Positions 32,615 through 44,700 of a DNA stretch of 64,000 nucleotides are shown in pieces. Below the pieces are notes generated by a model that saw only the letters and a list, made by a program, of their open reading frames with translations, made no database searches and was not told the origin of the DNA. The stretch comes from Rhypophila decipiens (taxonomy: Eukaryota; Ascomycota; Sordariomycetes; Sordariales; Naviculisporaceae), in the NCBI GenBank assembly GCA_033297075.1, contig MU858071.1, forward strand, positions 1 through 64,000, in the 5' to 3' direction. The position numbers and the translations under genes were made by a program. How positions within the stretch are numbered: the first letter of the stretch is position 1; the number at the start of each line of letters is the position of its first letter.

Positions 32615-34167
32615 GGTGGGTGGATTCTGCGAGCCGGGTCTGGTGGGAAAGAAGGCATCGGGATCGGAGGGAAGCAGCTTTCTGGAGTCGCGACCTCCAG
32701 CTTTTTGACTGAGCAGCGATACGAATCTCTATGGCGTAATGTGCGTGTTATATGGGCACTTCTGATCAATGGGAAACAAGTACCCGGTCAAGTGGTTACT
32801 CGTTCCTTGGCGCAAGGCGGTATCTCCTTCCCTTCCTTCCTGCTCATCTCCTCGGCAATGTTTCGGTGCTGAGCTGAGGGTAGCACAGGGAGTGCGCTCG
32901 CTCGGGACGAGGTTCAAGTTCTTGTCGAGGATCGTCAAACGAGGGCAAGTTCATGAGACAGGCATTGGTATTGATGACGAAATCCAGTTGATCACCTGAG
33001 GTACAAAAAAAAGATCGGAGCCAACGAAAACATGAACACAACGTGGGCTGGAAGCGCATAGGGGTATTTTGACGAGAAATCAAAGCATGAGGAGACGGGA
33101 AGATCATATGCATTTGTCGAAGGAGCTGGAAGGAGCTGATGACCCAGCTGTAACCTTGTGGGCTGGAGTGGATGGAGGGGTCTTGTTGTCCCCGGTTAAC
33201 TGCGCCAATTGGGGCTCTTGTCACTATACGTGTACGGTCCACTAGGCTCAACATGGAGGGCACCTTCTGAAACAAGACAGCCCTGGGACCTGGAGGACGA
33301 ACACGAAGAACTTGAAGCTTGCCGAGACGATCGCAGGGTCCAACAGACTAGACAAAAAATATCGCCAGGGTAGAACGTCATGCTATGATGTATGCACATG
33401 GGACCAACACGGGACCAACCATATAAACTAGCAATTGCCTGAAGAATTGAGTGTACGGTATTCGGAGGGTCGTTGGCTCCGGTCAACTCTGCAGCGTGTT
33501 TTGAAATGGCCACCGGGACGTTTTGGCAGGGAAGCCCCTGTCCGGCATGCTTTCGATAACCCGGTTCACAGTTCCACTGAAATACGGGAAAGTGGCAGGC
33601 TCCAGTGCAGCTACGGGATCGAGAGTGTGGGGTAGGATTCGCAGTGCGAGCTCTCAGCCCAGATCAGCATCTAAATAGTAGGGACTTTTGGCTTGCTGTC
33701 GACCTGGTGAAGAGCAAGCGGCAAGCCTAGACGAGAGATCTGAATTGAACAGCTGCCAGTGCTGTTACATGTAGCTTCAACTTGGTCCTCCGAGGATGTA
33801 ACGATATCCATTATAATACAGCCCTGTATACTATACGGTAACGATAGCACGCGCAATGCATTCCAGGTTCGTTGTAACTCCTTTGTACTACTTATCGCTT
33901 GTCAAATCGAAGCGGAATATCAAGATGGCAACCTAGATCAACGGCATGAACTCCATTTCTAGCCCCCAATGATCTACTGCAAGTTTGTGACTCACTTGAC
34001 TATACGGGTTAAAGGTCTTTGGATTATTCTTCTTGTCCCAAGACGCAAGCTCACCCCTGCTGGTCAGATTGTTTGGACTAGTGCTAAAGGCGCCTTGGGG
34101 ATCGCAATCTTTCAAGCTGGTCCCCGGCATTCGCGCGCTCCGAGAGAATCAACGAAACAGACCCAGG
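32615..34167. promoter_or_regulatory. Divergent region HUL4 / TDP2-like gene
   Basis: 1.55 kb with no gene supported. Open frames antisense to HUL4 exon 1 extend a little way in but are shadows. Confidence 0.5.
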
Positions 34168-35212
34168 ATGGCAGATTCCCGCGGTTCAGCTGCGTGGTAT
34201 GGCTTCGATAATAGATGGGATGCCGGGGAGCCGAGCCCTCAGCCTTTTTTCGAGTTTTCTGATAGCTCCTGGACAAGCCGCGAATCCTTGTCTACGCCAG
34301 AGTCAAGTACGGGCAACTCTCAACAACTCGGCCAGTTCACCGTACTGTCATGGAATATCGACATGATGCGCAAGTTAGAAACACCGAGGATGAAAGGCGC
34401 CTTGGCCCACCTTCGCACTCGTGTCGACGAGGAGACAGAACCGCCAATCATCATGCTCAACGAGATGATCAGTACTCACCTTGACCTGATGCAGTCGACG
34501 GGCTGGATCCGGGAGAAGTACCGTATGACGGATATCACGAGCGCGAACTGGGAGGGCGGCACATACGGTGAGCTGCAAACAGACACTGCGACCAAAAAGC
34601 CGGGGCTGACGATTCATTCTACCACTCACCTGATCAGGTACCTGCATGTTGGTTCCGAGATACTTGAGCATCAAGCAGGTGTTTCGTGTTCATTATGAGG
34701 GCACGCGTATGGGCCGTGATGGGCTTTTCGTCGACATCAACTTGTCCTCAAACAAGACTCTCCGTCTTTGCAGCACCCACCTCGAGTCACTAGTCATCGA
34801 TCCCCCGAAACGTCCGGGCCAACTGGCATCCGCAGCCAAGTACATGCACCAGGCCGATGCTAGTGTCCTGGCCGGTGATCTGAACGCCATACAACCCTTC
34901 GATCAGACCTTGCATTTTGACAACGATCTTGAGGATGCGTACCTCGAGAGCGGAGGCCAGGAGGGCGCTGAGGCCGGGATGACTTGGGGCCAGATGGCTA
35001 GCATTTTCCAGCGGGGCCGGTTCGGCCTGAGCAGGATGGACAAGGTGCTCTTCTGTGGTGGCCTAGAACTGATTAGTTTCGGGACGTTTGGCATGGACGT
35101 CCAGGTCGAGCGCGAGGAAGATCGTCTGGCGCTGACGCATAGGGGACATCTGGAGAAGGGATGGGTCACCGATCATCTTGGTGTGAGAGCGGAATTCCGA
35201 GTCACGGTGTGA
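34168..35212 (+). CDS. Endonuclease/exonuclease/phosphatase family protein, TDP2-like
   Basis: Metal-dependent phosphodiesterase fold. Exons 34168-34567 and 34638-35212 join across a 70-nt intron with a GGGCTGAC branch region, giving 324 residues. The four signature motifs are in order: LSWNID (Asn), MLNEM (Glu), THLES plus LAGDLNAIQP (Asp, Asn) and WVTDHLGV (Asp-His). This order and the spacing match TDP2, which removes 5' tyrosyl adducts left by topoisomerase II. Nothing else confirms that activity, and fungal relatives are poorly studied. The start is uncertain: an in-frame ATG at 34033 would add 45 residues. Confidence 0.8.
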
Positions 35213-36431
35213 GTGAGTGCATACAAGCCTCGCTGACTCGAGAATACCGAGGTAGTTGAGGTGCGGTTCGAGAGTGTTCATGGCTGGTTTATAGTTCCGG
35301 TCGTCTGGAAGGACACGGAAAGTCTAGGCCGAGCCTGACGGGCCGATCTGGCCGATCATCCGTCCAATTTGACTTTCCAGACCAGAGGCATTTGTTCGAG
35401 CTAGTTAAGGCATTTATTTCAGCTAGTCAAGGCATTTATTCCAACCAGTCAAACCTGGTCAAGGCATTTATTCCAGGCTGTTAAAGCGTCCATTCTACAA
35501 GAGTAGTACCAGTATATAAGAAGACTGGTGCCTGTATATTAGACGCCTAAATTTGTATCCTCAACGGTCCTCGCATCCTATCGAAGGCCGAGCACTTGAC
35601 TGTATGTACCGGTACTAACGTAATACCATACCGGTAAATAAGGTACTTCTTTTTTATTGACAGAACTGTCTAAAGATGAGAGGAAGACCATGTGTTTGTA
35701 GATGAAAATGACGGCCTAAATGAGGAAATCTCACTACGTGAACTCCCATCTCAAGGCAAGGGCAGTGTACTCTAGCAGTAGTGGAGGATTGTGGTTGATT
35801 GACTGGAGAAGTGTTAAAGGAGAAAGTAACGTCAAGAGATTGCGTTCATCTGATAACAACAAGACGTGGACTTGAATACCCCAGCAGCTGCCCGGCTTGC
35901 CCGGACGCCCAATATAAACTTTGAACAAACATGCTGCCTGAGTTAGAACCTACATAACGTGTGAATGATAGAGGTAAGCACCGTTGTTGACTGTTCTGGT
36001 GCATGTTCACTACCGTCGTCCGTATATTGCGGGGTAGGGAAACCAACGCTACGGAGTATTGCCGCGGAATGAGCCTCGAATGAACAAAGACAATCTGACA
36101 CCTGGAGGCACCATTTTCTCAGCGGGGCATGCCCACAATAACTTGTGCATTACAGCGAGCTTTACCGAACGCATCCGGCCATTCAGGGCAGCCGGACGTG
36201 GCTGAATGCGCCGTGTGGGATTGCGGCCCTGTAAATCTGACGACATTGATGGTTGGCTAACCCATTGCCGACAGACCGACCGACCTGCTTTCCCCAAATA
36301 CAAACCAAATACAAACCAAGTAGATGCTCTGATCTCAGTTTCCACCTCTGAGGGGCAATCGACGGTCCCTTCACTCTCTCGGGATAGCCTCAGACCGCTA
36401 CCAGGTCGAAAGCATTGGCGGATTCATCACC
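35213..36431. other. Intergenic between TDP2-like and CHY-RING genes
   Basis: 1.2 kb without a supported gene. It contains the 22-bp degenerate tandem repeat at 35376-35495. Confidence 0.5.
35376..35495. repeat. Degenerate 22-bp minisatellite
   Basis: About five imperfect units built on AGCTAGTCAAGGCATTTATT. The best copies are 35399-35420, 35421-35442 and 35453-35474; the edge copies are more diverged. Confidence 0.75.
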
Positions 36432-38577
36432 ATGGCTGCGGCTGTGATGCGACAGTTACGGCGGCTCTCGGACCGATTCGCCACCGATGACCATCCTTCC
36501 ACTCAGACTTTGCAACAACATCAACGGACGATATCTGCTGGTGAAGCAGGTAGCTCGAGTATTGAGACGGCCATTTCAGAAGGCGAAGAAGATATGATCT
36601 CCAGCAGAAGATCCGATGCTGCGCTGACAACAGGGTTCGACGCCAGCCACCACCAAGCAGACCCATCCTCCCAGGAACGACAGGAGGGTATATCACAAGA
36701 TCCGACTGCTGTGCCGTCGTGGCCTTCAGACCAAAGGACTGAGCCTGAACCTCGACCATCAGAAGCCTCCCTTCCGAGCTCACTCGGTCAGCCGGCGCAA
36801 TGGCCGACATCTGGCGGCAGCAAGGACTTGACATTACCAGAGGATGACGGAAAGGGCCCTTTACGGCGCCAGATATTGGCTATTCAGGCGCTGGATATGT
36901 CACAAGAGGTAAAGGCACAATTGGTGCACCAGTTATTGATGGATGGCCACAGAAAGTCGAAGCTGCAACAGGCATTGAGGAAGGCGAAGCTTTTGCCATC
37001 CTCACCAAAGCTGGGCTCGTCGCCCACGAATCACGCTGTCCCGGTATCCACAGAGCCAGCAGGCCCCTTACAGCAAGCATTAAAGTATCTTAAACCCTTG
37101 GGTGACGGGCCGGGCCCGTTAGATTTAGCGGTGACCGAAGAGGACCTGGCACCGACCTATGCGCCGGCCACCCGCTCTGATCAGGACGATGATCCTATTC
37201 TTGCAAACTTTGGGAGGCGAGAACCCGAAGACGATGGGAAACAAGCCCTCGGTTGCCAACACTACCGCCGAAACGTCAAACTACAATGTGCCGCCTGCGG
37301 GAAGTGGTATACATGCCGATTCTGCCATGATTCGGTTGAAGATCATGTCTTGCCCAGGAAGGAAACCAAGCATATGCTCTGCATGCTCTGTGGTTGCTCC
37401 CAACGGGCTTCAGATACGTGTGTCAAATGCAATGCAACCGCAGCGCAATACTATTGTGGTGTGTGCAAACTTTGGAACGACGATCCAAATAAGCCCATAT
37501 ATCACTGCAATGACTGTGGGTTGTGTCGGGTTGGCCAGGGCTTGGGAAAAGACTTCTTCCATTGCAAGGTGTGTACACTCACTTCGTCATTCTGTCGACT
37601 AGCTTGGTTGTGTCTAACATGATCAGAAATGCATGGCATGTATATCCGTGGCCGGTGGACACAAGTGCATTGAGCGGTCCATTGACTGCGATTGTCCCAT
37701 CTGCGGCGAGTATATGTTTAGCTCGCCTCGTCCGGTCGTCTTCATGCAATGCGGCCATAGCATCCACCGCCACTGCTTCACCGAGCATATGCAGTCGTCA
37801 TATAAATGTCCCATCTGCAACAAGAGCTGCATAAATATGGAGTACCAGTTCCGGAACTACGACATCGCCATCGCGAACCAGCCCATGCCGGCCGAATATC
37901 GCGATGCCCGGGCCAAGATCTCGTGCAACGACTGCAGCGCCAAGAGCCAGACAACCTACCACTGGCTGGGTCTGAAATGCACCGTGTGCAATTCATATAA
38001 CACGATTCAGCATCAGCTGCTCAACATTCCTGGCGGTGCTGCGAGCACGGTTGATACAACCACGCCGCCTGGCCCCAGAGACGGGCAACAAAACATGGCG
38101 GCGGACGCTGCTTGGATTATACGAGAGATCAGGAGGACGCAGGTGGCCGAGTCCTCGGGGCTCCTGACACGGAATGGCTCGGCATCTTCTCTTCCAAGAC
38201 TGCAGAACGAAGCCGCAGTCAGCCGGTCTCTCCAGGCGACGGCATCTACGGCCGGCCCGAGCCATCTCTCTTCCTCTGCCCCTGTTGCCAGCTCGCTCAT
38301 CGCCGCTTCGACCGCCATCGCCACTGGTATTACAGCGAGCTTGGCACATATAACTCGTGGGACCGGCGATGCGGATCTCTTGCCCGGTTCATCAGATGCT
38401 TGGCAGGGAGAAGTGGAATTTACCTCGGCGGACGAGGAGGATGAGGAGGATGGTTATGATGACGATGATGAATATGACAACGAGGACGACAGTTCAGAGG
38501 ACGAATGTGACCACGATACAGATGAAGAGGACGAGGAAGATGACCCGAACGAGATTGTCTTGCTTGGGCATAGGTGA
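36432..38577 (+). CDS. CHY zinc-finger / RING-H2 E3 ubiquitin ligase (PIRH2/RCHY1 type)
   Basis: Exons 36432-37568 and 37627-38577 give 695 residues; the intron is 58 nt. The N-terminal 270 residues are low-complexity. A CHY zinc finger then starts at LGCQHYRRNVKLQCAACGKW and continues through CRFCHDSVEDH. A CTCHY segment follows (CGVCKLWNDD, YHCNDCGLCRVG, HCKKCMACIS). A RING-H2 comes next (CPICGEYMF, MQCGHSIHRHCF, YKCPIC) and then a zinc-ribbon CNDCSAKS. This is the PIRH2 order. The last 70 residues are extremely acidic (runs of Asp/Glu), which animal PIRH2 lacks. Long low-complexity flanks are common in filamentous-fungal members. The substrate is unknown. Confidence 0.9.
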
Positions 38578-39385
38578 TGGTGGGGGTTTCAAACGATCCC
38601 TCAACGAATTATTCCTTTCTATTCCTCCTTCCTTTTCTTTTCTCCCGGCACAACCTCATAATTTCTTCTCAACTCCGTCACTTTGGCTATCTCGACTGGG
38701 TTTAACACATCGTTAGTCGTTTCTGGGTCCTTCACAGTGCTTGAGTCCGCTACGTCGGGATTCTGTTCTATTTTGTTGGCATTTGCTCTTTTTGCTTTTC
38801 TTGCTCTTCGCATTGCATGGTACTTGAAGGAGCGACACAAACGATTCGACTGTGCAAAACGATTCATAGGCCGATATGTATATACGGTTTGGCCGGCTGG
38901 TTGGTTGATACTTTGGTTAACGTTGGCGTTAGCATATGACATATCCGTTGTGTTTTTCTCCTTTTCTCTTTGGTTTTCTTAGACCGGCCGAAAATACAGC
39001 TCAGCTCAGGATAGCTCTGAGAAGACAGGTACCCAGCCTGATTCTCGGTAATTCTGCATACCTTCACTAGAGCTGGATATCATATACATTACATACAATG
39101 GGAGCGCATTCAGATGTCACCTTGGACTAGAAATGTAAACATTGCACAAGAAACAGTCAACAGATTCTTGACGCTGTCTTTAATAGGGAAGGAACAGAAA
39201 ATAGACAGGAATCATGATTCGTATTCTCCATCAATCGCTTCCATCGGGTACAGCGTTACAGCATCGTCTCGTCTACACCCTCATCTCAAACTAAAGAGTG
39301 CGTTCATGAAGCCAGCCAAGGTTGTTCTTTCACTTCAACGTGATCATGGACTGAATACCGGTAAGCCATGGATACCTCGGTGGGA
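38578..39385. other. Convergent 3' region CHY-RING / MZT1
   Basis: 808 bp between convergent stops. T-rich, with a hydrophobic-looking open frame at 38683-38982 that I judge accidental. Confidence 0.5.
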
Positions 39386-39864
39386 TCACCTCCTCCTTGG
39401 TGCCGGGGCGTTAGCCGACGAAGTCGCTTCAATCTGGGTCTGCTGAACCTCGCCTCGGAGTTCTTTTACTGCCGTCTGTTTGTTTCGTTGTCAGACTAGC
39501 TCACGGGTTTAAACAACGTATAATAGAGATGCCAACTCCAACAGGGGCATGGGCATGGGCATGGGCATGGGCAGGGCTTACAGCTAATGCCTCTGGGTTG
39601 ACTCCATTTTCTATCATCGAGATGCAGATTGAGAGGGATCTTCTGTCTAGGTGGCAGTTCTAGTTTCTTTTTTAGCCTTTGTCTTTCCTTTATGAACTTG
39701 GACATAATTCATTGACGCGTTTTTTTTCGCTTTTTACGAGAAAGATAACCATGACAGAAAGGCAGGAACTAGGAGAGGCTTACAAGGATGGTCGAAATCT
39801 CATGGAGGATATCCACTGCTTGCTGGGCTGCAGCTTGTTTCTCGCTTCTCTCGTCTGAGGGCAT
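39386..39864 (-). CDS. MZT1: Mitotic-spindle organizing protein 1 (MOZART1)
   Basis: Small gamma-tubulin complex component that activates microtubule nucleation by binding the N-termini of gamma-tubulin complex proteins. Three small exons (39864-39784, 39659-39582 and 39475-39386) join in phase to give 82 residues. They read [20 protein letters not shown], then HEISTIL, then [20 protein letters not shown] and [16 protein letters not shown]. The Mozart1 signature is the LHEIS helix, the [20 protein letters not shown] core and the VKELR end. The introns are 124 and 106 nt, long for an exon size of about 80 nt, so the gene is easily missed. The second intron holds a GGCATG repeat. It lies 426 bp downstream of SPC25 on the same strand. 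Confidence 0.92.
39544..39576. repeat. GGCATG hexanucleotide repeat in MZT1 intron 2
   Basis: Four tandem copies of GGGCAT followed by a variant copy, just inside the donor end of MZT1 intron 2. Confidence 0.85.
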
Positions 39865-40290
39865 TGTTGCTGTTCTTTTGAATGAATCTTGTGAGTAGAC
39901 AAGACAAGCTGTGAATTTTGAAGATGCTGTTTTCCTTTCGTTTCGCTCAGATCAATGGTGGCGGTGGTTTCCTCACGGTCGAGCCTCGGAGCGTAGTTGA
40001 GACTTGGATGTATCATGTGGCGCGGCTCTTGCCCCGCGATTTGGTTCCATGCACTTGTTTACTCATAGCGGGGACCTTGGATGGGACAGTGTAACGGTAC
40101 GCATCGGATAGGACGACAACAGAACAGCAGATGAGCTAAGAGTATTTACGGTTTGTTAGGAAAAAAAGAGCAATGATCTTGATTTGGTATCCTTGAAAAA
40201 TATAACACGAAACAAGACGTCACGGTCTCCTAACCAAACCAAAAGGCCCGCGTGCCGTGGCCCGCCATCTAGCACATCCAAGCAAGCACC
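39865..40290. promoter_or_regulatory. MZT1 promoter / SPC25 3' end
   Basis: 426 bp between tandem genes on the minus strand; no other gene seen. Confidence 0.5.
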
Positions 40291-41140
40291 TTACAACTTC
40301 ATAGCCTCCACAAACAACTCCCTCATCCCCTTCAACAAAACCGCCAACTCCCTCGTCTCATTCACCCGCTCCAGAACCCGCTCAACCTTCTCCCTCTCCA
40401 ATTTCGGCCGACAATGCCGCACATCATATTCCCGGCTCCCCGTACTGAGCTCAAACCACGCCTCGCGTTCCCAATTCTTCTCATCAACATGAGTATACAC
40501 AAACTTGAGCCTGTCCTCCGCGCCAGCGCCCTCGATCCGCATACACAGGTTCGTGACCCAGAAATCCAGCTCAGGCACGTTGAACCGCGCCTGGGCTTCC
40601 ATCTGCGCGGCGTGCGCCTTTTGGGCGGCGAGGCGCGCCTCAATGTCCCTTTGCGTCGCAGCGATTTGTTCTTTTAGCGCGTCCCGCATGGCTGCTTGCT
40701 TGTCGCGCTGTTGGGATAAGGCGGCGATGGCGGATTGCATCTCGCGGGTTTCGGCGGCTTCCTTTGCCATGGTTTGTTGGTATGTGTTTGTTTTTAGTTG
40801 GATTATCTCGATGTCTTTTTTCTTCATGCGTTGGTCCTCTGTAAATTGGTTGTAATTTGTTAGTATGAGAATTCTTTGTGACTGGATATGTGGTTTGTTG
40901 TGCAATGAGTCGTTGGTGCGGACCTTTAAGCTCGGCGACATTCATGCGGAACTGGTTCCTCTCTTCTAACACGCGCTTACGCCCTTGCTCGATGAACGCG
41001 TCGAATTTGGCGGTGAACCTGGCCATACGGTCGCGCAGCTCTTCGAAGCCAAAGTTGATGGATGGGAGCGAATCCGCCAGCGACTGCGATGGAGGGGGCG
41101 GCCGGCTCGTCGAGAGCGAGGGCTCGAATACCGAGGCCAT
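40291..41140 (-). CDS. SPC25: Kinetochore protein SPC25 (NDC80 complex)
   Basis: Spc25 pairs with Spc24 to anchor the Ndc80 complex to the inner kinetochore. Exons 41140-40924 and 40838-40291 give 254 residues. A long coiled coil (about 30-150) leads to the globular RWD-like domain, with FNVPELDFWVTNLCMRIEG, DRLKFVYTHVDEKNWEREAW and a C-terminal helix ELFVEAMKL. The 85-nt intron has an uncommon donor, GTCCGC, but it joins the coiled coil in phase (VAELKEDQRMKKK). It is head to head with the RRN6-like gene. Confidence 0.92.
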
Positions 41141-41768
41141 CTTTTCGTGATTTGGGGTTTTATTTTATATTCAGGTTGAAATCAAATGGTTCGCCGATGG
41201 CGACGAGAGTGGTGAGGCTGTGATGAATTATGGATGTGCTTTGCGATTTGTCGCGGCATGGTGATGTTGCGCCGAAGAGGTGGGGGATCGTGAAATTACC
41301 ATTTGTTTACGTTTTCTGCTTGGCAGGGAAACCGGGCCCACTTTTCCCGCTGCCGCCTGCCGGGGGCCTTATGCGGGGAGATCTGGCGCCACTGTGCCGA
41401 AGTGGACCAGGCCGCCCAGGCGGGAGAGGCGCCCCACCGATCCCAGAGATATGGTTCAAGCGGCTGAAAAATACGTACAAGGTTAAAACAGCCTGCAGAT
41501 TCCGTAAAGCTTTTATTGGTACGTATTGATTCACCCGAGTGCCGAATCTTAATCGATAGAGGCAGCTGTTTTTATTTCACCATTAGCTAGCTTTCACTTT
41601 CTTTCCTCTATTTTGCTGCATGTTCCACAATGCCGGGTTACTTTGTTTTAGTCTAACATGTGCGTCGATTTCATTTGAGCAACAGAAAAACTCCTGCTAT
41701 AAGGCGTCCAGCACCCGGCCCTCAAGAGAATTCATTCTCTTTACAACAACTCTGCACACATCCACAAA
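41141..41768. promoter_or_regulatory. Divergent promoter SPC25 / RRN6-like gene
   Basis: 628 bp between opposite starts. A GC-rich segment lies at about 41320-41450; no gene supported. Confidence 0.5.
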
Positions 41769-44700
41769 ATGGCTGAATCAGAAGCCAATGACCGCCGCGG
41801 CCAGACCTTTCAGTTTGCTCAAAGAAGGAGAAAAAAACAGGAAAAGAGGCGACTCACAGCACAATCATCCGAGATACAAAGCCACTACACTACTTGGGAC
41901 GCTGCCTCAAGAAGCCATGACCTCGTAAAAGAGGCAACGCAGCTTCCCACTGACGAGGTTAACGCGCTTCCTGCTTCACTAGCTGCCTCAACAACAACAC
42001 CCCTAACAGCTCCGACCATATGGCATGCGCCCGAGAGATCTTTAGCCGTCAATACTAACCTTGAGAAAAACGAGGATTTTAATCAAGTCCCAATGGCTGA
42101 ATCAGAAACCAATGCCCCCCGCAGCCACCGCAACGGTGCTCAAAGAAGGGAAAAGAAACAGGAAGTCCGAATAGCTGAATCAGAAACCAATGCCCCCCGC
42201 AGCCACCGCAACGGTGCTCAAAGAAGGAAAAAGAAACAGGAAACGAGCGTACTCACGGCAGCGGGGGCAACAGACGCGACTGTGGCTGAGGGGGTGGGTG
42301 TAGGCCCCTTGGGGTCCTCGGGCTGCTTCACCTCCTCCTGGGCAACTTCCTCAGCAACTTCCTCAGCAGCCTTCTCGGAGGCTGGAATGGGCTCAGAAGC
42401 GTTTTCTTCCTCGGTGGATTCGGTGGCAGTTCCAGAGACGGCCTCACCTGCAGCACAATTATCCGAGACAGAAAGCAACTACACTGCCGGGGACGCTGCT
42501 GTAACAACGGCACCCTTAAAAGCTCCTACTATATGGTGTGCGCCCAAGACGTCTTCAGTTCATACTTACCTTCAGAAATACCGGGGAGTTGAGAAAGATG
42601 GTAGGCTCTTTCTATTTATTCCCTCTTGGACCTGAATGTCAGATTGGCTCACCTTCAACTCATCTCTAGGTGTCCACTTTCAACAGGTGACAGACTTTTT
42701 ACAATGGTGCCCGCGAACAAGGGAATCTGTAACGACGCCAGTCTGGAGCAAAAGCCCAAAGGGCGGGCCAGAGTCACGGCGTGAGAGACAGCGAGAGACC
42801 CGGCGTCAGAGACAGCAACTACAGCACGACTACCCACAGGCATCACTTGCTGTCGAATCTACGCCAAATATACTGGTGGAGGATATAGAGGATTTCTGCC
42901 CTCGGGATGACACTAGCACGACCTGTCTCATGGCTACAGGCGAAATCTCAGATCTCACCAAGCCAGGAAACAACGTGGGACATCCAGTCCTTGCCATAGC
43001 GGCAGGGCGGCTCGGAAATAACCTCCGCCTAGTCAGTCTTTCGAAGCGGAAATGGGCCTGGACGGAGGAGGATGCCGGTGTTGTGCTCAATACCCCACGT
43101 TTCATACTCGACGAACAGCTTCCGGGGAAGATGAAGATGGAGGCCATCACTTGCCTCAAATTTGCTCTTGATGTCAAGCCGCGATTCCCAATTCGTTGGC
43201 TTGTGGTGCAGCAGGCCGCGTGTACCACGGTCTATGAGCTCGAGCTTCAACCATCTGTCGATGGGAGGTGGACGTCGCCTCCCACTCTATTCCTGACTTC
43301 CCTGGCGACAATTCAATCCCAGCAAACTGGAGGAGCTCATCAGTGCGATTTTCTTTTCAGGTCCAGATCGGGAGCAGCAGCTCAACTCGTCATCATAGAC
43401 AAGTCTGGCACTTGGAGCTTATGGGATCTCACTGTGCCGGGAGGTGGTGAGCGGTGGGCTAGAAGGCTCAGACCGGTTGTGCGAATGCATGGGATTATAC
43501 CCCTAGGAGCTGTTCCTCGGGGTCTTGCTCCTCCTGCGAAGAGGCAAAAAATCGAGTGTACGCACAAAATGCTCATTCTGTCTGCAGCAAGACAGTCAGA
43601 ACTACGGAATGGGTGGGAATCCGCAAATGAGACGATTGCCGACAAAGACACTCCGGCCGGGACTCCTTTTCTCCTGGTATCCAATGGGGCTAGCTTGTAT
43701 CGACAAGACCTCAAGCCACACACTCCAGCAGCCGAGATACCAAGCTTCCTCCAGCCTGGCAGAAAGATTTTGGACATTGCAAAGTCCACCTTTGACCCTT
43801 CCGCGGCCTTTATCCTCACCGACGGGGATTTGCTCTGGGTCTCTGCGAAAGAAGATGAAATGGGTGGCGTTTCACTCCACTTGCGAATGTCATGGCCTCT
43901 TCTTCTGAAGAAGTGGAGTCCTTTTTGTAAGGCTCTCAGATTGGAAGTGTCTCCGGCCCCAGATGTAAACGGCAGCAAGGCTTGCTACATTTATGTCAGA
44001 TCGAGCCGTCACTCTCGCATGCTCGTCTTTCGGGTGCTGCATTCTGATTCCGACGGGGCGCAATACCGCCCGCAGCGAACTAGCCTCCAATATCCCGTCA
44101 ATTTCATTGGTATGGCGATGCTCCCTGTTGGTCGCACGAATCAAGAGGCAGGCGAGTCTCGCATAGCAGGCAATCTAGCAAAGGCGAGAGCCCAGTTCTT
44201 CCAGATTCTGGTGTTGAGTCGAGATCTAGAGGTCAGCTCGGCGCTGTGTGTCTTGTCAGACAACCCGGACCTGAAGTTGGGAATTCCACCACCCACTATG
44301 TTCCGGGAGATTACCTTGAGAAGCCACAGGGCGGGACCTGTCTCCAAGTTCAAGAGAAGGATGGATTTGGAAGGCAAAGTGCTTGATCCTGAAGACGAAG
44401 AGCTAGGGCCCGTGCCGAGAAACCAACTAAACATCCCACTGACATTGACCAAGGGCGGCCAATGGCACGATCATGAGATGGAGGATGACGATGGCACGGA
44501 GGATACCTCTATGGAGAACGACAAAATCAAGGCTAGACTCAAGAGGGCATCTTGTTACCTGCCCAGACGGGCCAAAAAAGAGACGGGCTCTCTGGTCAAG
44601 GTCATGGCTGCCCAGCTAAAAGACGATGACATCCACAAGGCTGCCACCGGTCCGCAATTCAAGAACAAACGAGTCTATTCCCAGGCCCCTAGCCAACCCC

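Noticed and set aside
34033..34167. Upstream in-frame ATG for the TDP2-like gene
   Set aside because: The extension is unrecognised; the start at 34168 is preferred but not proven.
38683..38982. Hydrophobic 99-codon plus-strand frame
   Set aside because: T-rich 3' sequence after the CHY-RING gene; hydrophobicity comes from base composition and there is no recognisable family.
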